Assembly: GCA_905331475.1 (NCBI GenBank)
Contig: CAJNYU010000397.1
Span: forward strand, 1 to 64,000
Direction of reading: 5' to 3'
DNA length: 64,000 nucleotides
From: Rotaria socialis
Taxonomy: Eukaryota; Rotifera; Eurotatoria; Philodinida; Philodinidae
The position numbers and the translations under genes are program-made. Positions within the stretch are counted from its first letter, which is position 1. Every line of letters starts with the position of its first letter. Below the pieces are notes generated by a model. That model was not told the origin of the DNA. It did no database searches and saw only the letters and a list, made by a program, of their open reading frames with translations. Of this stretch, positions 49,224 through 59,576 are shown in pieces.

Positions 49224-51067
49224 ATGAGCTTTCTTGAAGATATAGGAAAGATTCTACTACTCCTCTTACTGGTCATTGTGACAAAGACGCAGGATTTCGA
49301 TTGGTATGAATCTGTCTTAAGCGAACTGATAGATCCAGTGTGCGTGAGCTCTTATCGAACACTGAAGAACAACATTGTCAATCGATATTATTGACATTCA
49401 AAGAAGACGAACTGGCAAAAAATGACACAAACGTGGCAACCATTGTTCTTTTGGCTCAGCGGCTAACATGTGCAACAAAGCAACTTTACAATGATTCATC
49501 AAAAGCATTGCGTGCAAGCGAAGAACTGAATTCAGCTGTGGAAAAGTAGTTATCATTAGGGGTGGACCATTTTTTTTAACGGAACTTAATTAATGACATT
49601 AATTAATGACTTCCATTAGCCATTAATCTTAATGCTTAATGTTTTCTAAGAAAAACTTAATTCATTAATATTAATGATTAATGAAAAACATTAACATTAA
49701 TTTTAAAATTAATGTTTTCATTAATCATTAATATTAATGTCAATGTTCTCANCATTAATTTTAAAATTAATGTTAATGTTTTTCATTAATCATTAATATT
49801 AATGAATTAAGTTTTTCTTAGAAAACATTAAGCATTAATATTAATGGTTAATGAGAAACATTAACATTAATATAAAATTAATGTTAATGGTCCACCCCTA
49901 GTTATCATAGATAATAGCATCGGTTTCGAAAAAAGAAAATGAAGTGCGAGAAGTGAACAATCAGTTGTTTAGCATTGAACTTCAATTGAGCGGTGGTCCC
50001 ACAAAAATTCAGGAAGCTGAAAATGAAGTTAAAAATAGAGAAAATGAATTTGCACTTATCGTTCGATCATGTCCATAAACTCTGATGATATTGGCAACTA
50101 AATTTATGTTCAAATACCTTGTAGGAATCGCTCTTCTATGAACAGAAACTTTTTGAATTATTTACATAAAAATGATCAACTTGAAGCTAAAACAACCGTT
50201 CCGTAAAGCTTTTGGTTAGCATGTAAGTAGCTAAATCTACTCTTAATAAGCAAGTAATTAGTTATTTCAGTTATTATTTACGTAAGTATTTCCGAATACT
50301 AGATTTAATTTATTCATCCAACCTTATGTGTACAGCATACTCAATTTGACTGCCTATTGAAGAAAAGAATCGACTAAGGCTAACATTTTCCTAATCGAAT
50401 ACCGAATCATAAGAGATTCTTCATTTAGTTTCGGCATCCTGTTCGAAACAACGTAGTTAAACCGATGGTTCATCCAATTTGTGCAGTATTGAATTATGAA
50501 GGCATCAAAAGGGCCCGAGAACGTCGTGGAGGCGCCCAAGGTGCAGTAAATGCTGCCAGAGAACAGCTAGCCAATCGTCAACGTGAACTTGAAAGACAGC
50601 GTGTAGAACAAGTTAACTTCAGAAATCAAAAGACTCAAGTGACTGCCCAGCTTCGAAACCCCTCACTTAGTCTTTCTCAACTAGAAGCTCGTCAGCTTAC
50701 ATTGGCGAATATAACAGAACAGATCCGTAAAGTAGTGCAGCATCTTGGGTCCTTCGTGACAAGATCATCTGTTCTATACAATGAACTTCAAGATTTGGTC
50801 AGCTTCAAAAATCTTGTGAAACCACTGAATTCCATCCTAACAGAATTAATCGAGAATGGTGTAACCACTAAAGAGACAGCTGGCGCGACCCAAATTTCTT
50901 CAGTAGAAGTCCAGCTAACAAGTGACACTCTTGATCTTATTAAAGCGTGTTTACCTTCTTCACCTTCGAACGAAGGGGATTCATATACTTGTTCAAGTAT
51001 TCGAAAGCCAAAATGTCCCATATCACTTTGTTTCTATGGCTTGTTTATTTTATCCTCATTCCGTTAG
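49224..51067 (+). pseudogene. Broken duplicate of the secreted coiled-coil gene
   Basis: The signal peptide and first residues are readable (MSFLEDIGKILLLLLLVIV). A net 2-nt insertion relative to the intact copy at about 49381-49390 breaks the frame. A TAG stop follows in the helix-1 frame at about 49547-49549, exactly where a foldback element has inserted. The rest of exon 1 beyond the element (about 49920-50080) is degraded and ends in TAA. The basic linker exon is not recognisable. The last exon (about 50433-51067) is well kept and open, and its product is close to that of the intact copy. Its original stop codon is changed (TAA to TCA), adding about 24 residues. It is a pseudogene unless the distal half is expressed separately. 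Confidence 0.85.
49557..49900. mobile_element. 344-bp foldback element with hAT-type ends
   Basis: Ends are TAGGGGTGGACCAT and its inverted complement ATGGTCCACCCCTA. The target duplication GTTATCAT lies at 49549-49556 and 49901-49908. The interior is one large palindrome built of ATTAATATTAATG and TTTTAAAATTAATG motifs; the two arms mirror each other around about 49740-49755. One undetermined base (n) at 49752 marks the hairpin centre, probably a sequencing or assembly difficulty. The 8-bp duplication and TAGGGGTGG end are typical of hAT elements. It has no coding capacity. Confidence 0.93.
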
Positions 51068-51158
51068 CTGCCCATTTTATGATTTATAATGAATACAATA
51101 AAATAAAATAAATTTTTTGTTTTCAGATATACGTATCTTTGACTTTGATCTATTGACT

Positions 51159-53771
51159 ATGATAGTTCGAGGAGGTAAGAGGTTTTTTCACAATTATGAC
51201 AAGAATAATATTTACAATGTGTGATAGCAATCGTATGGATATTTTTTGTATTGATTATACAAATGTTATATTTTTCCGAAGTCATTGGCCAATATAGCAA
51301 ACAGCCGATGGCTACAACATCGCTAGTGTATCAATTCGACCTTCCAAAGGATCCTTTGATAAATCCTTTCTACAGCCCGGAAATTGAAAGCCTGAGAAGC
51401 TCGAACAAACAAGTGATAAAGATGGGTCGTTCAGGCTCAGTAATAGGTTAGTAAAAAACTTCTCAGCAAGAAACTTGCTATATGCTACTATTTTTCAATA
51501 GGAGTTGGTGGTACGGAAGCCACACATTTGGCGCAACGTCCAGCTATAGACTCTGCATGGGAAAATTTGATTGCTAGCGGACCAACGGCAGTAAATCTAT
51601 TAGCTCAAGTAATGGTTTTATCCAGCAAGTTGGACTTTTCGTTTAAGCTAGCTGTTCCAAACTATTCATTCAAATATGTGAAGTATCCAGACTCTTTCAG
51701 AGTAACCCTTGGTCAAATTTCGAACGGTCAGTAATACTTTCTGATGTCGACAGCTCATGTAAATCTCCTGTTCACTATTGAGAAGAATGCCCCATTTATA
51801 CATTTCTTTACTGGAGCTAGTTTACGTTGTATTTTATGAATGCTAATTTATTTTTTACAAATTATCCGCAGTTTCATGGAATAACATATATGAATATTCA
51901 GCACATTTCAAAATTGAGAAATTAAGTATCTTAGCAATGGAAGTTGATCTTCAAATATTTTAGACACTACATAAAGAGATAGATATAATTTTCTTATTGT
52001 TTTCTTTTTGAAAGAGGGTTGGCGTGCATTTCTAACGGCACATAGCAATATGGATCAACTTCAACTTAACATGCAACGTATTCCAACTCATGTTAAAGTT
52101 GCTTTGAAAGTCTTGACTGAAGAGAAAAGACCAAGAACACTTGGCATTCAAATAAGGAAAGTATTAAACAGTATTAAACGTATCAGCAGCGATTGTATTA
52201 ATTTAGCCAATAATACACACATGGAGTTTGCTAATGTGATGAATCATCTCGGTGAAGTCATTGCTTTAACTGAAGCTAACAAGGGTCTAGGTGAAAGTCA
52301 ACTCCAACAAGTCGAAATCGAATTGAATGTATCTAGGGTGTGGCAAACACAGTTGACACAATTAAATGATATTATGAAGGAACATTATAAAAATACAGAA
52401 GATGATTTACGGTTTGCTCATGTAGAATATTCCAAAGCGTTGGCTAGACGTCCGTCTCGGTTTGAGAAAAGTCTTATGCGTATAACTGGTGCTGTAATCA
52501 AGTTGATTAATAATGCAGTAAAAACATTTCAAGGTTTGACTTCTGGTGACAGACAAACCGGTTCCACACCTATAGGTCTAAACGGGCTGACAATAGGAAA
52601 TGTAGCTCCCACAACGGAAAATGGTAAAAGTCTACTGATGGCTCAGTCATTCTTCGAGTCGATTAGAAATTTGATAAAAATATTCGATGATGTATTTTAT
52701 TCAAATAAAAACCAGACGACTAGTGGTAATCCACAAGAAATGGAAAATATCTTGTATGAACTTGAAACATATGCTAAATTGATTGGTAAAAATGAGATAG
52801 CTACGAATGTTATTGAACCTATGATGGAACGGGCAAGAAATTGGAGCAAGGCAGCCATCCAATTAGTGAAGGATAAAGGTATGAACCGCCCAGTGACTAG
52901 GGAAGAAACCGACCAGGTTTTATTTCAATTGAATCGACTGATGGACGAGACAAAAAAGATTGATGCTGCTGCAACACTTATCAGTGACTCCTCTCAAGTG
53001 AAATCTAATGGTAATAACGGATACTCATCGGATGCCACAAAAATGATGGTTCAAATAACGGAGCGGCAACTTCAAGATGCTCGAAAACGAAGTGAAGCAA
53101 GCCGCATCCAGTTACAAAAGAATATGGATGAAATGGGTGAACTCGTTGGAAAAATAGCTTTATTGGATTTGAAACGAGTCAATTATGTTCAGCTTCTTGA
53201 TTATATGCGACAAGCTTTGGTATTACTCGGTACCATGCGTCAAACTTGGGCACAATTAATTTTGTTTTTTTCTACTATAGTCAATCAGGCTGAAATTGCT
53301 CTTTCGGGCACACTTAATCCTTTCATTAAACAAATAGAAATGGTCACCAATGGTGAACTCTCCGTCGATGAACGAAGCTTTTTCATTGAACTACTGAAAG
53401 ATCAATCTGTCAATATTCATGAAACATCGCATTCGCTTTTCATAATGTCTCGAACGTATGTTGACATGTCAAACGAATTTTTGATGCCACGACTTGCTGG
53501 GCTTTCACACATGTTCACAGGCAAAGATGACGATGAACGTACTGCCTTGAACAGGCAATTAGCCGCTGAAGCAAAAGTCACACAAGATAAAGTGAAGGCT
53601 TTGATAGAAGAGCGAAAAATAGTTTATGCAATCATGGTTGAAACCGAACGTACGAAACTAAAAGTCTACTTAAACAGTATTGGAGGACCCTCAGAAGAAA
53701 ATCAAATCGCTATTGAAGAAGCTAGTGCACTTATCGCTTCAAAGAAACTCACTTCCAGTCCTACCATATAG
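51159..53771 (+). CDS. Secreted long-helix protein, paralogue 2
   Basis: Exons are 51159-51174, 51228-51446, 51502-51726 and 52015-53771 (16, 219, 225 and 1,757 nt; 738 residues plus stop). The start is set by a short first exon (MIVRG) that splices into a hydrophobic signal segment (AIVWIFFVLIIQMLYFSEVI). An exon found only in this copy encodes a Pro/Ser-rich stretch (FDLPKDPLINPFYSPEIE). Then come the same modules as in paralogue 1: IASGPTAVNLLAQVMVLSSK, SFRVTLGQISNG, WRAFLTAHSNMDQLQ, HLGEVIALTEANKGLGE, WAQLILFFSTIVNQAEIALS, LFIMSRTYVDMS and SIGGPSEENQIAIEEA. Splice phases of the shared introns are the same. Identity to paralogue 1 looks low to moderate, so this is an old duplication under constraint. 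The function is unknown and the protein is predicted secreted and mainly helical. It begins about 90 bp after the broken coiled-coil gene. Confidence 0.85.
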
Positions 53772-55059
53772 TTTTTCGAACAATTCATTGACAGATTTTC
53801 ATTTTTTAAGAGACAAAAAGTTTGATTCGATACTCTTCGATATAAAACCAACTTGTCTACGATGATGAAAAGCAATGGTCATGATTTTGTCTTCTCCTAT
53901 ATTATTTAGTCTTTCGGAAATCGATCTAATCTTTTAATTTAGTACTTCTGATGTTTATATCGGTTCTGTCCTGCAATTAGTTGATTAATCATTAGTCACT
54001 GCTAGATAACTGAAAATGTAGGGCAATGGAAAATTGCATAGTTGAATGAATTAACCAAATAAAAATAAATGATACGATTAATTACAAAGAAAATTTCTAT
54101 TTCCGTTCTAGAACCTCATATACTGTATGTAGTATTAAATTAAAGCTAATATTTCAATCTCATAAATATTTGTTAAAATTGAATCGTACTTTGCAGTCGA
54201 ACTAAAAGCGAAGTTTCCTCGAAAAATCAAATTTAAAAAAGAGTTGCTTGAATCATGCTGAATCATATATTTCTTTTGACATACGAACGTCATTAATGAA
54301 TTTCTGTCAACTAGTGACCTCTATCAAACATTTTCTTGATGATATTAATTATTCTAAAGATTTAAACAAAGTTCATTTCTGTGAATAGATTTCAAATTAG
54401 TTTCCAATAAATTTTATTTTATTAGAGTAACATCAATATCCAATGGCGAAATTGTGTTCTTGTTTGTCATTTTCCTGTGCTCACTAATGATTGCATGTTT
54501 TTCTTCTTGCAGACTTTTTTCTATTATGAGACTTGCTTCCTGAATAGCCCAGGTCGAGAAATCCCACATCGAATCCGATAGGAACTTGATAGTATCCTAC
54601 CATCCGACAAAATCTTATAGGATTCCGGGTCAAGAAATTGACGTCGGAACCCATTCAGCTTCCAATGACATCCAACAGTGTTTCTTTGGAATTCATAGGA
54701 ATCCGACACTGAGGATCCAGCTTCGAATCTGGAACCCGGAGTCCGACGATAGGTCTGTAGGGTTCGACAAAGTTCTACTGGATGCGAGTCGGATCGGATG
54801 GGTTCCGATTGATGCCTACTCTTGAATTGGTCGACCTGGGAGCACATGATGAACGCAGCACGGAGAACAAAAAGAAAACAGTGGCATAGTTGATACTCTC
54901 ATTTTCATCATCACTATTATTTAGCGTTCATTTTCATTTTCTCTTTTCTTTTCATCACAATGCTAAAATTATTTCTCATATTGATGAACGTCTTTGTTTT
55001 CATTGTAGAATGAATATTTATTAAAGAAAGACATAGCGTACTAGTCAAATAAAATAAAA
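53772..55059. other. Intergenic, contains a TIR element
   Basis: No gene. It holds the 293-bp inverted-repeat element (54548-54840). The remainder is AT-rich with no visible structure. Confidence 0.5.
54548..54840. mobile_element. Short inverted-repeat element, GC-richer than surroundings
   Basis: Perfect 10-bp inverted ends, CCCAGGTCGA and TCGACCTGGG, enclose 273 bp. The interior contains many variants of the motif (G)GAATCCGA / TCGGATTCC on both strands (for example CGAATCCGATAGGAAC, GGATTCCGGG, GGAATCCGACACTGAGGATC, TCGGATCGGATGGGTTCCGA). Base composition is visibly GC-richer than the flanks. At most a 2-bp direct repeat (AG) flanks it. It has no coding capacity. It is most simply a non-autonomous DNA element of a family different from the other four. 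Confidence 0.6.
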
Positions 55060-58000
55060 ATGCTTAATACATTTGCTGATACTTTCGGTGCCGAAGATGA
55101 TAATGCAAATAAAATGAATTGTTTAAATCCATTCGATTTACCATCGTCAACAACTGATCCTTTTGGAATTTCAGGCACTATGAAGCTATCTGAATCATCA
55201 GAAAAATTCGATAATAATCCATTTATTGCTGATACGCACAAGAAAAAAGCGATTCGGCCTCGAAGTGGTAAAGAAGCACTATCATCATCAAATTGGCTTG
55301 CTTATCAGCATTCAATGGACGAAGCTAATTTTGATCGATTAGAAAATACGCAAGATAAATCAGTAACAACACAATCGAATAATACTAATCCAATAAATCC
55401 ATTTTTAAATGCAATTCAGCCAAATCAAACAGCTTTTCAAGTGTCTCCAATTGATTTTTTATTTGATATTAATGTTGATCAAAATACACTCCTATCAACG
55501 AATACCGATAATTCATCGAGAAATCCTTTTCAAATTCAATCATCTAATGATCTTAACAGATCCAATGAAACATCAACTGAAATCAAACAAGGTCAAGATT
55601 TAACTGACATACTTTTGTTATCACAACAAACAAAATCATCTAATTCAACAGAAACATATCATCCAAAATCTACTCATGCTGCACCACCAAGTATAATACC
55701 TGCACAAAACAATACGAGTGTAACATCAAATTCAACCTTTGATAATCAATTTCTCGATTGGTTAACAACATCTAACAATTCAATATCTGATATTCTTCCG
55801 AAAAATAATGATTTTAATACAACTAAGAATAGTCAAGATTTCTTAGAAGATATTTATTTAAAATCATTGCCAACATCTCGTATGTCGTGTTAGAAGTTTT
55901 TCTAGTTTTTTTTTAATTGAATTTTCCCTCTTCTTTTTTTTTAAAGAAAAAGAAGTTTCTCAAGAAAATTTTCCATTATCCAACGTAATTTCTCAACAAC
56001 CAATTCGTCATCCTTCAAATGAACAAATATCATCGATTAGTATACATGAATCGATCATTGAACAAAATAATAGCAAGATTTTACCAAAATTACATGCTAA
56101 TGATAGAAAAACTAATAAATCTGAAGATGATTCAGATGAAGATACAAAAATGATGTTCAGAATTGAAGAGAAAAAACAAAATCTATCAAATAATACAAAT
56201 ATTGCTGTACCATTATTACCTCCACCACCATCATCGAAAAATTATAAGAAAACTAATGCGGATGCTAGTTCATCATCATCATTAGAAGAAGGAGAAGCAG
56301 ATCATCAAGATGATGATGATCCATTTGCAATATTTCAAACAAAATCTAAAACAAATAAAATAAATCAACAACAAGAAAATAATCTTTTTGTAGATTGGAA
56401 TCAAGATGAAACGAAATTAAATGAGCAAGTACATGAATCGGTATGCTTAGTTTCTATGTGTATATGTTTATTGTTGTTTTGTTTATGTGACAAGTCTATT
56501 CAAGGTTGGTGTTGTTTATCGTATTCGTCATGTCTTATTTTGATTTTTTTTTCTTATTTTTTTCTAAATTCTAGAAAGAAAAAGTTCACTCGCCCCCATT
56601 AGATTATTATTTACATGAACCAGATTATGATGATAGTGCACCATTAGAATCATATCACAATGATATAAATGATCTACAATTACAGCAACTTAACGGATGG
56701 TTATTACTAGTTCGTGTACCGTTAAGACAAAAAGATTTATATAAAAGTACTTTTCAACGACTCAGTGAAACGCGTAAGAATTTTGAAATATTTGTATCTG
56801 AATTATAAAAAAAAACGATCTATTTTACAAAAAAGGTACTTGGCAAGAATGTTATGTTCGAATATTTTCCAATGAGAAAAAGATACGTTTTTATCTTCCA
56901 CAAACAATCGAACAGTCGTTTGCTGAAATTTCCTTAGAAACATGGTATCAATGTACGAAACTCAGTCTTCAACAATATGATCAATATAGTAAAGTTCATA
57001 CATTTAAACTTTTTGAAGCAAATTATCATGAAATTCCACAAGTTCGTATCGATCGTCTTGTTACATTACCAGAAAAATTATTAAGAAAATTTACTCGACC
57101 AAATAAAGCGCAACAAGTTCTATTAGATCATACGAATTGTGTTCAACAAGAAATTATTAAATTCGGCCAATTAAATTATACATATTTAAAACAGTTTTCA
57201 ATTATATTAGATGATTTATTTTGGTCAATGCCTATTACACGCAATCGTTTTCAAAAGCATTTAAAAGAAGAAATAACAATTAAAATCTTAGATGAATATT
57301 ATGCAAAAATTGATATCTATCGTCATATATGTAAACATAAAGCTCGTACTCGCTTATTTATTTTAGCCTTTTTAAATGATGCGCAACCAATAGTTGAAAT
57401 CGGTATTAATGATTGGTTTCGTCACGGAAAAGAAGTTAATAAACGTAATGAAATAATTATTAATAAAACATTACAAGAATATTGGATTAAATCCGAACAA
57501 GTCGAATTGGCATCGATAATTGATTCAAACGAATATGAAAATTCACATTTACTTAAATTAATACCACCAGATAGCCATACAATTGAAATAATGCGTTTTC
57601 GTACAAGACCTAAACAAAATATTGAGTTACCATTACAAGTAAATAAAGTTGCTAGCACAATCTATCCGAGAATAAAAAATATGAAGCATGATGAAACAAT
57701 TATGCTTGTTGATTAAAAGAAAATTGTTTTCTTCTTGTCTATGTTGGAATACATTTTATCACCATTCTTTCAATTTATCGTCAGAGAATTTATTGCCGAA
57801 GTGTTTCATATAGTATAGCGAGGCATTACATTGCCATTGCCAAACAGTCTATAATCATTGATATCACAATTTATGATAGTCTAAAGAGGCGGTCGAAACT
57901 AGGGGAGAATCGTTGATTATAATTTGAGTTAATTAAGTGGTTTTACTTGACACTTAATATTAAATTAATGTAAAGTGCCACCCCTAGTCGAAATCTTCAA

Positions 58001-59292
58001 TCTATAAATTAAAATTATTCTTTTTACATCGTATTCCATAATTTTAAAGTCATAATTCTTTAATAATGCTAATTTGTTTATTAATTTTAAATAGGTTTAT
58101 TGTTTTATGTCCGTTATTGATCGTCAAGTAAATATGAGAATTGAAGTGACTGTATCAAACGCATTTAACATGAGTGTAATATCAAAAGCATCATCAATGG
58201 TAACAAGCGATAAAACAGCTAATATTCGTGATGACAATAGTGATGAACAATGTCCATGTGAAGATATACAAATACGTTTTCCAATACCAGACGCATGGGT
58301 CTATATGTTTCGAGTTGAAAAACGTTTTCGCTATGGCGCTATTCATAGTGTTCGTCGTACAGCAGGAAAAATAAAGGTAAACATTTGATACATGCTATTC
58401 ATATCTGCATAATAAGTGTTTATTTTTGTTGTTGTGTGGTTTTGTTTGATATATGATACAAAATTAATTCCTATTTGATTCTCAAAAGAATACTCTTTGA
58501 TTACTATTAAGTAAACAGAATCAAATTTATAATATAAAATCAGAAAAATCTGAATATCAAATAAATACTCCAATGAAACAAACAAACGGTTGCTTTATAA
58601 AATATACGCTAGTATCTCAGGGGAGATGATAAATTTTGTCGTTTGACATCAAATAAAAGATCATTTTTTTTAAAGAGAAATATCTAAAAAGTATGAATAC
58701 AGCGCTGGGATATTGTTAATAATTTAATTAACATTCCAAATTAAACTATTGCAAATTTTATTTAGGGCCTTGATCGTTTTATGGTCCATCGTAATGATGG
58801 TCTTAGCCCATTAATGACTGCATCAGCTGGTGTAGCTAAATATGAACAAGCATTTCATTCAATTGTATGGCGTATTGATCAATTACCAAAACGAGATCAT
58901 GGTGCATATAAAACGCATTTATTCGAATGTAAAATATCAGTTCCATCACATGATCCTGTACCAGAAAAATACGAACCAATTGCAGATGTTGAATATTCCA
59001 TGTCGCAAGCATTTGTTTCACATTGTCAAGTAAGTTCAAATTTGATTGGACTAATTTTCATTTGAGTTTTTTTACTTTCATTTAGATTCGTTCGGTTGCT
59101 GTGCCAACAGCTGAAGAAACACCAGAAAAATGGATACGTCCAAAAAGTCGATTTACATACAAAGTTGATATTGAATATGCATTTAAGGAAGAAGAAAAAA
59201 AAGATTTCGCACCTATTGAAATTGATATGAAAGAACAACCGATGTCACAAAGTGAGACAGAAAACAATTCACAATCAGATGATAGCGATTGA
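55060..59292 (+). CDS. STON: Stonin-like endocytic adaptor (stoned B family)
   Basis: Seven exons: 55060-55879, 55947-56440, 56575-56773, 56836-57638, 58095-58376, 58766-59029 and 59086-59292, totalling 3,069 nt (1,022 residues plus stop). The N-terminal half is disordered and carries four NPF motifs (LNPFDL, NNPFIA, INPFLN, RNPFQI) that bind EH-domain proteins such as Eps15 and intersectin, and two DPF motifs (TDPFGI, DDPFAIF) of the AP-2 appendage-binding type. Then comes the stonin-homology domain (GWLLLVRVPLRQKDLYKS, TWQECYVRIF). A C-terminal mu-homology domain follows (IEIMRFRTRP, IQIRFPIPDAWVYMFRVEKR, IVWRIDQLPKRDH). Stonins sort synaptotagmin during clathrin-mediated uptake. Intron 4 (57639-58094) is enlarged by a small transposon. 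The acidic Ser-rich tail ends QSDDSD. Identification is firm at family level; whether it corresponds to stonin 1 or 2 cannot be said. Confidence 0.92.
57900..57986. mobile_element. 87-bp hAT-type MITE in a stonin intron
   Basis: The ends TAGGGGAG... and ...CCACCCCTA are inverted relative to each other over the first bases. Flanks are GTCGAAAC (57892-57899) and GTCGAAAT (57987-57994), an 8-bp target duplication with one mismatch. The end sequence and the TTAATATTAAATTAATG interior resemble the 344-bp element at 49557, so both may be mobilised by one hAT transposase. Confidence 0.75.
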
Positions 59293-59576
59293 AAACAAAA
59301 CTAAGCAATTTCAACACTTAATTATAATTATTGTTTTTTATGCAAGAAATAAATACAACGGATGTCGTCGTAAACCCGAATATATTTTCCTTATATGTGA
59401 TATTTTTCGTGTCAACCTGCTTATTCTATTTAGCGTAGTCTATATTATTTATTTATTGAATATCTATTTTGATCATTATTCGATGTATAGTCTGTAACTG
59501 TTTATTTTGGTTCTTCTTGATGTCTTATAAAAAAATAAAATAAATGTTCATATTAATTTTAGATAGCGAAATAAAA

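Larger units (their letters stand above)
48200..51115. repeat. Tandem segmental duplication, unit 2
   Basis: Direct repeat of about 43860-47000. It carries the broken coiled-coil gene and, inside it, the 344-bp foldback element. It abuts the start of the second long-helix gene at 51159. Confidence 0.8.

Noticed and set aside
54524-54847. 107-codon and 79-codon frames on both strands
   Set aside because: They coincide with the GC-richer inverted-repeat element and reflect its composition and lack of AT-rich stops.
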